A DNA stretch of 34,715 bases from an uncultured Alcanivorax sp. GTDB lineage: Bacteria; Pseudomonadota; Gammaproteobacteria; Pseudomonadales; Alcanivoracaceae. Position 1 is the first letter of the stretch. The number at the start of each line of letters is the position of its first letter. This document shows, piece after piece, positions 12,768 through 24,157 of the stretch. The notes under the pieces were generated by a model. It saw only the letters and a program-made list of their open reading frames with translations, searched no databases and was not told the DNA's origin. Position numbers and translations under genes: made by a program. The stretch covers positions 1 through 34,715 of the forward strand of contig CAJXLA010000022.1 in NCBI GenBank assembly GCA_913055795.1, given 5' to 3'.

Positions 12768-13517
12768 ATGTCGCGCACACCACTGATCGCGGGCAACTGG
12801 AAAATGAACGGGCGTCGCGCCATGGCCGCGGACTGGGTGGCCGCCGTCGCGAACGCCATTCCCATCGGTGTGGAAGCCCTGGTGTGCCCGCCTTTTCCCT
12901 ATATGGATGTCATCCGCGGCGGCACCGGCGGTTCGCGCCTCGGGCTGGGCGGGCAGAATCTGGCCGAGGAAGCGGACGGCGCCTATACCGGTGGCGTCTC
13001 CGGCGAAATGCTGGTGGATCTGGGCTGCACGCACGTAATCGTGGGGCATTCCGAGCGCCGCCTGAGCGGCGAAGATGATCAACAGGTGGCACGCAAATGC
13101 AGCCGTGCCCGGGACGCCGGTCTGATGCCGATTCTGTGCGTGGGTGAGACCCTGGCCCAGCGTGAAGCCGGTGAAACCTTCAATGTGGTCTCGCGTCAGA
13201 TTCGGTCCGTGCTCGACGGGGAAAGCGAGGCCCTGCTGGACGGCCTCATCCTGGCCTATGAGCCGGTCTGGGCCATCGGCACCGGTCATACCGCCTCGCC
13301 GGAACAGGCGCAGGAAGTTCATGCCGCGCTGCGGGAACTGGTGGCCGGTTACGATGCCGGACTGGCGGAATCGCTGCGCGTCCTTTACGGCGGCAGCGTA
13401 AAGGCGGATAATGCCGCGTCCCTGCTGGCGCAACCCGATATCGATGGTGGTTTGATCGGTGGTGCGTCGCTGGACGCGGACAGTTTTCTCGCCATTTGTC
13501 AGGCGGCGGCTTCGTAA
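12768..13517 (+). CDS. tpiA: Triose-phosphate isomerase
   Basis: TpiA interconverts dihydroxyacetone phosphate and glyceraldehyde-3-phosphate in glycolysis and gluconeogenesis. The 249-residue TIM barrel has the usual length. Catalytic residues are Asn10 and Lys12 in GNWKMN, His94 in VGHSERR and Glu165 in YEPVWAIGTG. The phosphate loops YGGSVKADN and GGLIGGASL are near the end. The start has a GGGGGA stretch upstream. tpiA between glmM and secG is the Pseudomonas-like order and differs from E. coli. secG follows after 7 bp. Confidence 0.97.
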   Translation: MSRTPLIAGNWKMNGRRAMAADWVAAVANAIPIGVEALVCPPFPYMDVIRGGTGGSRLGLGGQNLAEEADGAYTGGVSGEMLVDLGCTHVIVGHSERRLSGEDDQQVARKCSRARDAGLMPILCVGETLAQREAGETFNVVSRQIRSVLDGESEALLDGLILAYEPVWAIGTGHTASPEQAQEVHAALRELVAGYDAGLAESLRVLYGGSVKADNAASLLAQPDIDGGLIGGASLDADSFLAICQAAAS

Positions 13518-13524
13518 CGATTTT

Positions 13525-13980
13525 ATGAGCATTATTCTTCATGTGGTTCATGTTCTGACGGCGCTGGGGCTGGTCGTGCTGATTCTCATGCAGCAGGGTC
13601 AGGGAGCCAGCGCCGGTGCGTCCTTCGGCGCAGGCGCCTCGCAGACGGTCTTTGGCGGCCAGGGCAGCGGGAACTTTCTCACCCGCACGACGGCCATTCT
13701 GGCCACCGTGTTTTTCGTGACCAGTCTGGCCCTGGCCTGGCAGGCACGGCAGGGCAGTCAGGGGCAGGACGATCTGCTGCCCGCACTGGAAACCCAGTCG
13801 GCACCGGAAGAAAGCACCGGAAACGGCAATGAGGGATCGCAATCAGCGTCGTCGGATGTGCCGACCGCTCCGGAAGCGGGGCAGTCGCAATCGCCGCAGA
13901 GCGTACCCGATGCCGGTGATGTACCCTCGCCCGCCGATCAGTCCGCTCCGGCGGGAAAATCGACGGGCAGCAACGAGTAA
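13525..13980 (+). CDS. secG: Preprotein translocase subunit SecG
   Basis: SecG is the small inner-membrane subunit of the SecYEG export channel. The 151-residue protein has two membrane helices: about residues 4-22 (LHVVHVLTALGLVVLILMQ) and about 53-72. Between them is the conserved cytoplasmic loop QQGQGASAGASFGAGASQTVFGGQGSGNFL, in the form typical of SecG. The C-terminal tail from about residue 80 is long and rich in Ser, Gln, Pro and Gly, and appears disordered. ATG 13525 has no clear ribosome binding site and is likely coupled to tpiA. The stop is only two bases before tRNA-Leu. Confidence 0.93.
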   Translation: MSIILHVVHVLTALGLVVLILMQQGQGASAGASFGAGASQTVFGGQGSGNFLTRTTAILATVFFVTSLALAWQARQGSQGQDDLLPALETQSAPEESTGNGNEGSQSASSDVPTAPEAGQSQSPQSVPDAGDVPSPADQSAPAGKSTGSNE

Positions 13981-13982
13981 AT

Positions 13983-14070
13983 GCCGAAGTGGTGGAATTG
14001 GTAGACACGCTATCTTGAGGGGGTAGTGGGCTTTAGGCCCGTGCCGGTTCAAGTCCGGCCTTCGGCACCA
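13983..14070 (+). tRNA. tRNA-Leu (anticodon GAG)
   Basis: An 88-nt class II tRNA with CCA encoded. The acceptor GCCGAAG pairs with CTTCGGC, discriminator A. The anticodon stem CTATC/GGTAG encloses loop TTGAGGG, with anticodon GAG at 14017-14019. The long variable arm is TGGGCTTTAGGCCCG-like, and the T arm has GGTTCAAGTCC. It follows secG by two bases, as leuU follows secG in E. coli, so it is probably cut from the secG transcript. Confidence 0.97.
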
Positions 14071-14075
14071 CCTTT

Positions 14076-14117
14076 ACTCCGGCGCCCCGGCATGCAAGTC
14101 CGGGGGCGCCGGGGTTT
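14076..14117 (+). terminator. Terminator-like hairpin after tRNA-Leu
   Basis: CCGGCGCCCC (14079-14088) pairs with GGGGCGCCGG (14103-14112), extendable by flanking bases, followed only by TTT. The stem is very GC-rich but the U-tract is short, so it may work poorly without Rho. It separates the secG-leuU unit from the next stable-RNA promoter. Confidence 0.55.
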
Positions 14118-14225
14118 CGAAATCTCTGGCCTTACGGACGGGTTTTCAAATTGCATCGCACGTGAGCGCGGGTCGGTTTAGCCGTAAATGGCGATGTTTT
14201 CAGGCTTTCAATACAGGGATTTACA

Positions 14226-14254
14226 TTGACAACAGGCGCACGCCGAATTATATT
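14226..14254 (+). promoter_or_regulatory. Strong stable-RNA promoter for the tRNA-fMet unit
   Basis: A perfect TTGACA (14226-14231) and TATATT (14249-14254) are 17 bp apart. They are followed by a GC-rich discriminator (GTGCGCCCGG), as in rRNA and tRNA promoters under stringent control. The predicted start is near 14261, about 263 nt before the mature tRNA-fMet, so a long leader that includes the broken tRNA copy is transcribed. Confidence 0.75.
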
Positions 14255-14352
14255 GTGCGCCCGGTCAGGAGGCGGCCGGCCAATGTTTTGGTATGCACCG
14301 GACGCCATGTTGAAGGAGGCAGACGCCTTCAACGCTGGAACCTGAGCTTGGC

Positions 14353-14425
14353 TGAGGCCATCGGGTTCGGAACAGATGTTTTGGTTTAGATGCGGGGTGG
14401 AGCAGTCTGGCAGTTTGTCGGGCTC
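14353..14425 (+). repeat. Direct repeat, upstream copy (tRNA-fMet 5' half and its leader)
   Basis: This stretch matches 14487-14559 at 68 of 73 positions, offset 134 bp. It covers 38 bp of leader and the first 35 bp of the initiator tRNA. The differences within the tRNA part weaken the D stem (GAGC now faces GTTT). Confidence 0.9.
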
Positions 14426-14480
14426 CCAACTCGCAAGAGCCGAAGGGAGTAATGACGACCTTCGGTGTTCTGAGCCCGAC
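14391..14480 (+). pseudogene. Broken initiator-tRNA copy with structured insertion in the anticodon arm
   Basis: The acceptor 5' strand, D arm and 5' anticodon strand of tRNA-fMet are present up to the anticodon loop. Instead of the anticodon there are 46-49 nt of new sequence. These fold as CTC-GCAA-GAG (GNRA tetraloop, 14430-14439) and CCGAAGG/CCTTCGG (14440-14446 with 14459-14465). GAGCCCGAC at 14472-14480 then re-pairs with GTCGGGCTC at 14417-14425. No T arm, acceptor 3' strand or CCA follows. It is therefore not a working tRNA, but it is a well-folded RNA in the leader of the intact gene. Confidence 0.7.
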
Positions 14481-14486
14481 CTGGAA

Positions 14487-14601
<115 letters not shown>

Positions 14602-14637
14602 AACATAGCGTCTGCTTGAAGTTCGGCAGGCGGTACG

Positions 14638-14663
14638 AAAGCCCCTCATTGAAGGGGCTTTTT
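14638..14663 (+). terminator. Intrinsic terminator after tRNA-fMet
   Basis: AAAGCCCCT (14638-14646) pairs with AGGGGCTTT (14653-14661) and runs into further T residues (to 14663). It probably ends most tRNA-fMet transcripts before the rimP operon. Confidence 0.85.
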
Positions 14664-14669
14664 ATTAGG

Positions 14670-14695
14670 GAGCCCGGAAACATGGTTCCGGGCTC
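14670..14695. repeat. 10-bp inverted repeat
   Basis: GAGCCCGGAA pairs exactly with TTCCGGGCTC around a 6-nt loop, just after the tRNA terminator. There is no T-run. Its role is unknown. Confidence 0.7.
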
Positions 14696-14766
14696 TACCG
14701 TCGGTCCCGGTCGCTGCCGGACGCGTACCGCGACGACCCGGGCGGACCGGCACCGGGATGGGCGTA

Positions 14767-14825
14767 GCAGGCTGTTGAAACACTCTCTACGCGCTGAGCA
14801 CGTAGAGGGTGTTTCAACAGCCTGC
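14767..14825. repeat. Palindromic repeat unit with GCAGGCTGTTGAA ends (copy 1)
   Basis: Twenty-five bases at 14767-14791 are complementary to 14801-14825 with one mismatch, around a 9-nt loop. The ends GCAGGCTGTTGAA/TTCAACAGCCTGC recur exactly at 32911-32978, with a different centre. It lies 41 bp before rimP and would form a very stable hairpin in the rimP-nusA-infB leader. Confidence 0.85.
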
Positions 14826-14866
14826 CAGGCCCATTTTTTATTTGTGCCGGATGAACCGGAACGACG

Positions 14867-15322
14867 ATGACGGCCAAGGCGGAAGAGATACAGGTATTAC
14901 TGGAGCCGGTGGTGGAAGCCATGGGCTTTGAGCTCTGGGGCGTGCGGTACCTTCAGGGCAAACAGAACGTGCTGCGTCTGTACATTGATGCCGAACAGGG
15001 AGTCACGGTCGACGATTGCGCCGAGGTGAGTCATCAGGTCAGCGGCGTTCTGGATGTCGAGGATCCGATTACCTCGGACTACACGCTCGAGATTTCGTCA
15101 CCAGGCATGGATCGGCCCTTGTTCAAACCGGCACACTGGCAGCGCTTCATTGGTGAGCCGGTCAAGGTGCGACTGTTCGCACCGGTGGCGGGCCGCCGCA
15201 AGTTTTCTGCCGTCATCAAGGCAGTCGAGGGAGACGACATCATTGTCGAAGTGGACGACGAGGATGTCCGGATTCCCTTTACACAGATAGACCGGGCCCA
15301 TCTGGACCCTGTGCTGGATTAA
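14867..15322 (+). CDS. rimP: Ribosome maturation factor RimP
   Basis: RimP helps 30S subunit maturation. The 151-residue protein has the usual length. Its N-terminal alpha/beta domain contains MGFELWGVRYLQGKQNVLRLYID and the conserved DDCAEVSHQVSGVLDVEDPI, followed by YTLEISSPGMDRPLF. The C-terminal SH3-like domain includes KVRLFAPVAGRRKF and VEVDDEDVRIPFTQIDRAHL. ATG 14867 begins MTAKAEEIQ. It opens the rimP-nusA-infB-rbfA-truB-rpsO-pnp cluster, with nusA 45 bp downstream. Confidence 0.95.
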   Translation: MTAKAEEIQVLLEPVVEAMGFELWGVRYLQGKQNVLRLYIDAEQGVTVDDCAEVSHQVSGVLDVEDPITSDYTLEISSPGMDRPLFKPAHWQRFIGEPVKVRLFAPVAGRRKFSAVIKAVEGDDIIVEVDDEDVRIPFTQIDRAHLDPVLD

Positions 15323-15367
15323 CCGGTTCTGTCGCGAAAAACACCTCGTCTTTGTAAAGGCCTGGCC

Positions 15368-16873
15368 ATGAACAAAGAGATTCTGCTGGTTGCGGAAACC
15401 GTATCAAACGAGAAGGGCGTCAGTCGTGACGTCATTTTCGAGGCGATTGAGCAGGCGCTGGCGGCGGCAACGCGCAAGCGCTTCAAGGAAGATGATGTCG
15501 AGATCCGTGTGGAAATCGACCGGGAAACCGGTGATTACCGCAGTTTCCGTGTCTGGCATGTGGTGCCCGATGAGGAGCTCTATGAGTTCGGTCGCCAGCT
15601 GACGCTCGACGAGGCCCACGAGAAAGACGCGAATCTGCAGATCGGCGATATTTGGGAAGAAGAGGTGGAGCCCGAGGCGTTTGGCCGTATTGGCGCGCAG
15701 ACGGCCAAGCAGGTCATCGTGCAGAAGGTGCGCGAGGCCGAGCGGGCCCAGATCGTCGAGGAATACCGTGAGCGCATCGGCGAGATCATCTCCGGTGTCG
15801 TGAAAAAGGCCACGCGCGACAGCGTGATTCTCGATCTGGGCGAAAACGCCGAGGCGTTGATTACCCGCGAGCACATGATCGGTCGCGAGACGCTGCGCCA
15901 GAGTGATCGCGTGCGTGCCTATCTGCTGGATGTGAATCCGGAAAACCGGGGGCCGCAGCTGTTTGCCAGCCGCGCTTGCCCGGAGATGCTGGTGGAGCTG
16001 TTCAAGATCGAGGTGCCCGAGATCGCGGAGGAAATGATCGAGATCAAGGGCGCTTCCCGGGATCCGGGCTCGCGCGCGAAGATCGCGGTGAAATCCAATG
16101 ACCAGCGCATTGATCCGGTGGGTGCCTGTGTGGGCATGCGCGGCGCGCGTGTGCAGGCGGTATCCAACGAACTCGCTGGCGAGCGCATTGATATTGTCCT
16201 CTATGACGATAACCCGGCCCAGCTGGTCATCAATGCCATGCAACCCGCTGAAGTGGTGTCCATCGTCATGGACGAGGAACGCAACGCCATGGATATCGCC
16301 GTGGAAGACGACTCGGCGCTGGCCCAGGCCATCGGACGCAACGGTCAGAACATCCGGTTGGCCTCCGAGCTTACCGGCTGGGAACTCAACGTCATGACGG
16401 TGGAAGAGGCCCAGGAAAAGCAGGAGCAGGAAACCGAGCAGGCGCTGGAAACTTTCAAGAACAACCTCGACGTGGACGACGATGTCGCCGGGGTCTTGGT
16501 GGAAGAAGGCTTTACCACCCTCGAGGAAGTCGCCTATGTGCCGGTGGACGAAATGCTGGCCATCGAGGGCTTCGACGAGGACGTGGTGGACACGCTGCGC
16601 CAGCGCGCCAAGGATGTACTGCTTGCGCGCGCGCTCAGCGGCGAGGGCGAGCAGGGCCAGGAACCGGCCGAGGATTTGCGCCACATGGACGGCATGAACG
16701 ACGAACTCGCCTACGCACTGGCGGCCAGGGATATTGTTACCATGGAAGACCTCGCCGAGCAGTCCATCGACGACATCATGGACATTGAGGACATGGACGA
16801 GGAGCGCGCCGGCGAACTGATCATGACCGCCCGCGCGCCCTGGTTCGAGAACGAAGAAGCGGCCGGTGAATAA
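15368..16873 (+). CDS. nusA: Transcription termination/antitermination factor NusA
   Basis: NusA binds RNA polymerase and nascent RNA and modulates pausing, termination and antitermination. The protein is 501 residues (E. coli 495). It has the N-terminal polymerase-binding domain (about 1-125), an S1 domain (about 135-200), two KH domains (about 200-350) with [14 protein letters not shown] and [13 protein letters not shown], and two C-terminal acidic repeats from about 365. Those repeats are typical of gammaproteobacterial NusA. The start [18 protein letters not shown] is the family start. infB follows after 49 bp. Confidence 0.98.
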   Translation: MNKEILLVAETVSNEKGVSRDVIFEAIEQALAAATRKRFKEDDVEIRVEIDRETGDYRSFRVWHVVPDEELYEFGRQLTLDEAHEKDANLQIGDIWEEEVEPEAFGRIGAQTAKQVIVQKVREAERAQIVEEYRERIGEIISGVVKKATRDSVILDLGENAEALITREHMIGRETLRQSDRVRAYLLDVNPENRGPQLFASRACPEMLVELFKIEVPEIAEEMIEIKGASRDPGSRAKIAVKSNDQRIDPVGACVGMRGARVQAVSNELAGERIDIVLYDDNPAQLVINAMQPAEVVSIVMDEERNAMDIAVEDDSALAQAIGRNGQNIRLASELTGWELNVMTVEEAQEKQEQETEQALETFKNNLDVDDDVAGVLVEEGFTTLEEVAYVPVDEMLAIEGFDEDVVDTLRQRAKDVLLARALSGEGEQGQEPAEDLRHMDGMNDELAYALAARDIVTMEDLAEQSIDDIMDIEDMDEERAGELIMTARAPWFENEEAAGE

Positions 16874-16922
16874 GCCAAGCTGGTTTCCCCCGCCTGGTAA
16901 GTAGAGACGCACAGGAGCAAGG

Positions 16923-19682
16923 TTGGCTGAGATGGCAGAAACGACCGTACAAAAACTGGCCGAAATGGTTGGCACCGACGTAGATCGTCTGCTCACGCAG
17001 ATGAAGGAAGCCGGTCTGCCCCATGAGAGCGCCAGTGAAGAGGTCTCCGACGAACAGAAGCAACAGCTCCTGGCTTATTTGCGTCAGGGCCGCAGCAGTG
17101 GCGCTGCTACGGGGGGCGGCGAGGAAGCCGAACCCAGCAAGGTAACCCTGAAGCGCAAGTCCACCAGCACCATCCAGACCAAGGGCTCCGAAGGCAAGAG
17201 CAAGACGGTCAATGTGGAAGTGCGCCGCAAGCGCACCTACAAGAAGCGCTCGGCCATTGAGGAAGAAGAGCGTCAGCGCCAGGAAGAGGAAGAGCGCCGC
17301 CGCGAGGAAGAGCGCCAGGAAGAAGAACGCCGCAAGGCCGCGGAAGAAGCCAAACGCAAGGAAGAACAAGCCGAGGCGAAGCGCCGCGAAGAAGAAGCCG
17401 AGCGCAAGCGCCGCGAGGAAGAAGAGGCCATGAGCCCGGAGGCGCTCAAGGACCAGGAAGAAAAGGCTCGTCAGGCCCAGGAAGAAAAGGCCAAGCGTTT
17501 GTCCGTGCCGCGCACCGGCAAGAAGGCGGAGGACAAAGCCGAGAAAAAGGAAACCGCTGCCCAGCGCAAAAAGCGCGAGGAAGAAGAGCGCAAGCAGCGT
17601 GAAGCCGAGGAGCAGCGGCGCAAGCAGGAAGCCGAGCAACGCAAGCAGGCGGAGGAAGAAGCCGCGCGCGCGACCGCCGAGGAAGCCAAGCGCGTGGCCG
17701 AGGAACTGGAACAGCGTGGCGGCGAGGAAGAGCAGAGTGCCACGCAAGAGGAAGAAGATCACAGCTCCATCGTCGATCAGGCCGAAGAGGCCAGTTATCG
17801 CGATGAGGAACGCGCCACCAAGAAGCGGCGCCGCAACCGCCGGGCCTCGGGCGGTGTAGCCCACGGCCAGATGAGGTCCAGCTTGCACAAAGAACACGGT
17901 TTCAAGAGCCCCACGGAGAAACAGGTCCACGAGGTGGAAGTCCCGGAGACCATTACCGTGGCGGAACTCGCCCAGCGGATGAGCGTCAAGGCCAAGGAAC
18001 TCATCAAGCAATTGATGAAGATGGGCGAAATGGCGACCGTCAACCAGCACATCGACCAGGAAACGGCCGTTTTGCTCACCGAGGAAATGGGGCATACGCC
18101 CAAGGCGGTGAAGGGCGAGGAAGAGGCCATGGAGGAAGACCTGGCCGAGATGATCCAGTACGACGCCGAGCCCGTGCTGCGCGCGCCCGTGGTGACCATC
18201 ATGGGGCACGTCGATCACGGCAAGACCTCGCTGCTGGACCATATCCGCCGCACCAGGGTCGCCTCCGGCGAAGCGGGCGGCATTACCCAGCACATCGGCG
18301 CTTATCATGTGAATACCGATCAGGGCATGGTCAGTTTTCTGGATACGCCGGGGCACGCCGCCTTTACCGCCATGCGCGCGCGCGGCGCCCAGGCCACGGA
18401 TGTGGCGATTGTGGTCGTGGCGGCCGACGATGGCGTCATGCCGCAGACCCGTGAGGCGATTGATCACGCCAGGGCGGCGGGAGTGCCCATCATCATCGCG
18501 GTCAACAAGATGGACAAGGAAGACGCCGACCCGGACCGCGTGAAGAACGAGCTGGCCCAGCTCGACATCATTCCCGAGGCCTGGGGGGGTGAGTACCAAT
18601 TCGTGCATGTCTCCGCGGAGACCGGCGCGGGGGTCGACGAGTTGCTGGAGGCGATCATCCTCCAGGCCGAGGTACTGGAATTGCAGGCTCCGCCTACGGG
18701 GCCGGCCCAGGGCGTGGTGGTGGAATCGCGCGTGGAAAAGGGCCGCGGTCCGGTCACCTCGCTGCTGGTGCGCGAAGGTGAGTTGAACCGGGGGGACACG
18801 GTGCTGGCGGGCTCGTGCTACGGCCGCGTGCGCGCCATGACCGACGAAACCGGCGAGCAAGTCGAAAAGGCCGGGCCATCTATTCCGGTGGAAGTGCTGG
18901 GCCTGTCCGGTGCGCCGGATGCCGGCGAGCACTTCCTGGTGGTCTCGGACGAGAAAAAAGCCCGCGAGGTGGCCGAATTCCGCGAAGAGCGCGACCGCGA
19001 GGTCAAGCTCAAGCGTCAGCAGGCGTCGAAGCTGGAAAATCTCTTCGAGAACATGGGCGAGAGCGAGGCGGCCAATGTCAACATTGTGCTCAAGGCCGAC
19101 GTTCGCGGCTCTTACGAAGCCCTGATCAGTTCACTCAACGAACTGAGCACGGACGAGGTGAAGGTCAACATCGTCTCCGGTGGGCTGGGCGCGATCAACG
19201 AATCGGACGTGAACCTGGCCCTGACCTCGGGCGCCGTGTTGCTGGGCTTCAATGTGCGTGCCGACGCGGCCGCGCGCCGGCTCTGTGAGCGCGAGGGCAT
19301 TGATCTGCGCTACTACAGCGTCATCTACGAACTCATCGACGACGTCAAGGCGGCCATGTCCGGGCTGCTGGAGCCGGAAAAGCGCGAGGAAATCCTCGGC
19401 GTGGCCGAAGTGCGCGAAGTCTTCCGCTCGTCGCGCTTCGGTTCCGTGGCCGGCTGCATGGTGACCGAGGGCACCATTTACCGGAATCGTCCCATCCGCG
19501 TGCTGCGCGAGGATGTAGTGGTCTTCGAGGGTGAGCTGGAATCGCTGCGCCGGTTCAAGGAAGACGTCAATGAAGTGCGCTCGGGCATGGAATGCGGCAT
19601 TGCCGTGAAGCGCTACAAGGATGTCCAGGTGGGCGACAAGATCGAGGTCTTCGAGGTGCGCGAAGTCGCGCGCAGTCTCTGA
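16923..19682 (+). CDS. infB: Translation initiation factor IF-2
   Basis: IF-2 is the GTPase that brings fMet-tRNA to the 30S subunit and promotes subunit joining. The protein is 919 residues. TTG 16923 has AGGAG five bases upstream; ATG 16932, three codons in, is the alternative start. An IF2N domain occupies about residues 1-55. A long, highly charged Lys/Arg/Glu coiled region covers about 95-300. A second IF2N domain (about 335-390) precedes the G domain. The G domain has GHVDHGKT (about 427), DTPGH (about 474) and NKMD (about 527). Domains II-IV follow, ending in the fMet-tRNA-binding C2 domain. The repetitive coiled region is typical of proteobacterial IF-2. Confidence 0.98.
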   Translation: MAEMAETTVQKLAEMVGTDVDRLLTQMKEAGLPHESASEEVSDEQKQQLLAYLRQGRSSGAATGGGEEAEPSKVTLKRKSTSTIQTKGSEGKSKTVNVEVRRKRTYKKRSAIEEEERQRQEEEERRREEERQEEERRKAAEEAKRKEEQAEAKRREEEAERKRREEEEAMSPEALKDQEEKARQAQEEKAKRLSVPRTGKKAEDKAEKKETAAQRKKREEEERKQREAEEQRRKQEAEQRKQAEEEAARATAEEAKRVAEELEQRGGEEEQSATQEEEDHSSIVDQAEEASYRDEERATKKRRRNRRASGGVAHGQMRSSLHKEHGFKSPTEKQVHEVEVPETITVAELAQRMSVKAKELIKQLMKMGEMATVNQHIDQETAVLLTEEMGHTPKAVKGEEEAMEEDLAEMIQYDAEPVLRAPVVTIMGHVDHGKTSLLDHIRRTRVASGEAGGITQHIGAYHVNTDQGMVSFLDTPGHAAFTAMRARGAQATDVAIVVVAADDGVMPQTREAIDHARAAGVPIIIAVNKMDKEDADPDRVKNELAQLDIIPEAWGGEYQFVHVSAETGAGVDELLEAIILQAEVLELQAPPTGPAQGVVVESRVEKGRGPVTSLLVREGELNRGDTVLAGSCYGRVRAMTDETGEQVEKAGPSIPVEVLGLSGAPDAGEHFLVVSDEKKAREVAEFREERDREVKLKRQQASKLENLFENMGESEAANVNIVLKADVRGSYEALISSLNELSTDEVKVNIVSGGLGAINESDVNLALTSGAVLLGFNVRADAAARRLCEREGIDLRYYSVIYELIDDVKAAMSGLLEPEKREEILGVAEVREVFRSSRFGSVAGCMVTEGTIYRNRPIRVLREDVVVFEGELESLRRFKEDVNEVRSGMECGIAVKRYKDVQVGDKIEVFEVREVARSL

Positions 19683-19712
19683 CGTGCGGACTTCGCCGCC
19701 GAGGTATAGCGC

Positions 19713-20129
19713 ATGAGCCGGCATCAGCAGCCCCAGGGATACAGCCGCACCGACCGCATCGCGGACGAGGTACACCGCAGTCTCTCGGTCTTGATCCAGC
19801 GGGAAATGCGCGATCCGCGCGTGGGCATGGTGACGCTGCAGCATGTGCGCGTGTCCAATGATCTGGCCTGGGCGGATATCTATTTCACCGTGCTGGGTGA
19901 GTCCGCGGACGAAGCCCGCGAAGCGGAAAAAGTGCTGACCAAAGCGGCCGGTTTCCTGCGCAGCCGCCTGGCGGCGGGCATGACCACGCGCTACACGCCG
20001 CGCTTGCGCTTTCACTTTGACGAACAGGCCGAACAGGCGCGCCGGCTGGACTCGCTGATCAGCGAGGCGCGCGAGCACGATCAGCAGCTCGGCACGACGC
20101 CGGATGGCGACGACGAGCAGGAGACGTAG
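19713..20129 (+). CDS. rbfA: 30S ribosome-binding factor RbfA
   Basis: RbfA is a KH-fold protein that binds immature 30S subunits near the 16S rRNA 5' helix. The 138-residue protein contains the family segments RTDRIADEVHRSLSVLIQRE, DPRVGMVTLQHVRVSNDLAWADIYFTVLG and LRSRLAAGMTTRYTPRLRFHFDE. The last ~20 residues are an acidic, polar tail. It lies 30 bp after infB and 2 bp before truB. Confidence 0.96.
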   Translation: MSRHQQPQGYSRTDRIADEVHRSLSVLIQREMRDPRVGMVTLQHVRVSNDLAWADIYFTVLGESADEAREAEKVLTKAAGFLRSRLAAGMTTRYTPRLRFHFDEQAEQARRLDSLISEAREHDQQLGTTPDGDDEQET

Positions 20130-20131
20130 TA

Positions 20132-21052
20132 TTGGCTAAGCGACGCAACCGTGGCCGCAATATCAACGGCATCCTGTTGCTTGATAAACCTGCCGGGGTA
20201 ACCAGCAACGGCGCGCTGCAGATGGCGAAAAAGATGTTCGCCGCCGCCAAGGCCGGCCACACGGGCAGTCTGGATCCGCTGGCCACGGGCATGCTGCCCA
20301 TCTGCCTGGGCGAGGCCACCAAGTTCAGCCAGTTCCTGCTGAACGCGGACAAGCGCTACCGCGTGCGCGCGAAGCTGGGCGTAATGACCGAAACGGGCGA
20401 TGCCGACGGCGAGGTGGTCTCCGAGCACGACGTGGATGTGTCCGAAGCGCAGGTGCTGGAAGTGCTGGAGCCGTTCAAGGGGGACATTGAACAGATTCCT
20501 TCCATGTATTCGGCCATCAAACACAATGGCGAACCCTTGTACAAGCTGGCCCGGCGCGGCATCACCGTCGAGCGCGAGCCGCGCGCGGTGCGTATCCATG
20601 AACTGGAATTGTGTTCGCTCGATGGTGACGAACTGGATATCGAGGTGGCGTGCTCGAAGGGCACCTATGTGCGCACCCTGGTCGAGGATCTGGGCAACAA
20701 GCTCGGATGCGGCGCTCATGTAACCGCTCTGCGCCGACTCAATGCCGGTCCTTACCCGGCCGAACACATGATCTCGCTGGAAGAGCTGGGCGAGATCAAG
20801 GCGGAGCACGGCTTCGCCGGCATCGACGAAAAGCTGTTGCCTTTGTACACAGCCGTGGCAGACTGGCCGCGCGTGGAACTGGGCGATAACACGGCCTGGT
20901 ACCTGAGTCAGGGCCAGGCCGTGATGACGCCCCAGCGGCCGCGCGACGGCTGGGTGAGTCTGTACGAGGCCTCCAGCGAGACCTTTCTGGGCGTGGGCGA
21001 AGTCGAGGAAGACGGGCGCGTGGCGCCGCGTCGCCTGGTCGCCTCGTCCTGA
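20132..21052 (+). CDS. truB: tRNA pseudouridine(55) synthase TruB
   Basis: TruB converts U55 in the T loop of tRNAs to pseudouridine. The start is TTG 20132, with AGGAGA at 20119-20124 seven bases upstream; no Met occurs in frame until residue 31, so the TTG is well supported. The 306-residue protein starts MAKRRNRGRNINGILLLDKP. The catalytic aspartate is Asp48 in GHTGSLDPLATGMLP. YKLARRG and CSKGTYVRTLVEDLG are conserved further in, and a C-terminal PUA-like region covers about 245-300. rpsO lies 95 bp downstream after a small hairpin (21057-21074). Confidence 0.97.
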   Translation: MAKRRNRGRNINGILLLDKPAGVTSNGALQMAKKMFAAAKAGHTGSLDPLATGMLPICLGEATKFSQFLLNADKRYRVRAKLGVMTETGDADGEVVSEHDVDVSEAQVLEVLEPFKGDIEQIPSMYSAIKHNGEPLYKLARRGITVEREPRAVRIHELELCSLDGDELDIEVACSKGTYVRTLVEDLGNKLGCGAHVTALRRLNAGPYPAEHMISLEELGEIKAEHGFAGIDEKLLPLYTAVADWPRVELGDNTAWYLSQGQAVMTPQRPRDGWVSLYEASSETFLGVGEVEEDGRVAPRRLVASS

Positions 21053-21147
21053 AAACCCGGACCCGCGAGTCCGGACCAGGGGCGGTAACTGTAAATATGC
21101 ACGGTTAGCCGCGACTTGCAATCAGGCATATTGGAGCAAGACGAGCA

Positions 21148-21417
21148 ATGGCATTATCCACCGAGCAAAAAGCGAAGATCGTGGAAGAGTTCGGGCGCAA
21201 GCCCGGTGACACCGGTTCGCCGGAAGTCCAGGTCGCTCTTCTCACGCACAACATCAATGAACTGCAGAGCCACTTCAGTGAGCACAAGCAGGATCATCAC
21301 AGCCGGCGCGGGCTGATCAAGATGGTGAGCCAGCGCCGCAAGCTGCTGGATTATCTGGCGAAGAAGAATCACAGCCGCTATCGCGAGCTGATTCAACGTC
21401 TGGGCGTACGTCGCTAG
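21148..21417 (+). CDS. rpsO: Ribosomal protein S15
   Basis: S15 is a primary 16S rRNA-binding protein of the 30S platform. At 89 residues it has the length of E. coli S15. It contains [20 protein letters not shown], the conserved [11 protein letters not shown] loop and the C-terminal [20 protein letters not shown]. The upstream sequence TTGGAGCAAGACGAGCA supplies the ribosome binding site. In E. coli this message is autoregulated by S15; no such structure was verified here. Confidence 0.98.
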   Translation: MALSTEQKAKIVEEFGRKPGDTGSPEVQVALLTHNINELQSHFSEHKQDHHSRRGLIKMVSQRRKLLDYLAKKNHSRYRELIQRLGVRR

Positions 21418-21428
21418 GTGACCCAGGA

Positions 21429-21463
21429 GCAAAGGCCCGGCATCACGCCGGGCCTTTGCATTT
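21429..21463 (+). terminator. Hairpin terminator between rpsO and pnp
   Basis: GCAAAGGCCCGGC (21429-21441) pairs perfectly with 21447-21459 around a 5-nt loop, 11 bp after rpsO and followed by ATTT. The equivalent rpsO-pnp gap in E. coli has a partial terminator and an RNase III site. A second hairpin GGGCGA/TCGCCC (21499-21518) lies in the pnp leader. Confidence 0.75.
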
Positions 21464-21557
21464 CAGGGCCCGTCCAGGCAGGCGGGAACCACTGGTCCGG
21501 GCGAACCGCAGATCGCCCACTCCGTAAAGACGAGAAGAGCACAGAGACGAGAGCGAT

Positions 21558-23657
<2,100 letters not shown>

Positions 23658-23682
23658 GGCCGGGGCCGTAAAGCCGAGCGAG

Positions 23683-23707
23683 AACGCCACCTTCGGGTGG
23701 CGTTTTT
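23683..23707 (+). terminator. Intrinsic terminator after pnp
   Basis: AACGCCACC and GGTGGCGTT form a 9-bp stem capped by a TTCG tetraloop (23692-23695), followed by TTT. It lies 25 bp after the pnp stop and ends the translation operon. Confidence 0.9.
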
Positions 23708-24157
23708 GTTCGTGGCCAATGATTTGCAAGAGCCACACAGGCCACAGAGCGCACAGAGGTTCAACAGCCTGTTAAGCTACCGGCCTTTGTGGTCCATGCT
23801 GATTGGCGGACTGACCAGGCCGAACCGCGTAGCGTTCAATGGAGGCGTCCGGGATGGATGCCGCAGCGAATTTACTGCAGTGGCGCAGCTAAACGCCCTG
23901 CACGAGCAAAAAACCGGATCCCATGCCGTGCTGTCATAAAGACGGCGTGCTGGTGCTCGTTTGCCAAAGATGACGCGGTACATTCCGATGATGCAGCAAG
24001 GCAGCGAAAGAATATTGCCGCTGGTGTCAATGTCGGGAAGAAGAAAGCATGAGTAGCTTTCACCGGGGTGGACCAGAGCTCTGAATAACAAGTCACGCAC
24101 ATTGGGATACCGCTATGCGGAACCCCTCAGCCGGCATGGGCAGCGGGAGGAAACTGA
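23708..24157. other. Gene-free region between pnp and the first diguanylate cyclase
   Basis: It holds a degenerate CACAGAG-type repeat (about 23733-23759), then TTCAACAGCCTG (23760-23771), a half copy of the repeat ends found at 14767 and 32911. Short frames exist on both strands, but none has a good start, composition or recognisable product. Composition is visibly less GC-rich than the operon to the left. The last bases (GGGAGGAAA) are the ribosome binding site of the next gene. Confidence 0.6.

Noticed and set aside
14391-14480. Intron-containing tRNA
   Set aside because: The pairing of the anticodon stem around the insertion looked like an intron, but no T arm, acceptor 3' strand or CCA follows, so no complete tRNA could be made.
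16821-18932. 703-codon open frame on the - strand
   Set aside because: Antisense to infB; the Phe/Leu-rich stretch is the complement of the Lys/Glu coiled region.
23777-24100. 107-codon - strand frame in the pnp-cyclase gap
   Set aside because: No recognisable motif, no good ribosome binding site and low coding character; left as unassigned intergenic DNA.
24082-24157. Integron attC-like TAACAA segment
   Set aside because: No matching inverse core site or integrase, and no cassette-like gene layout.
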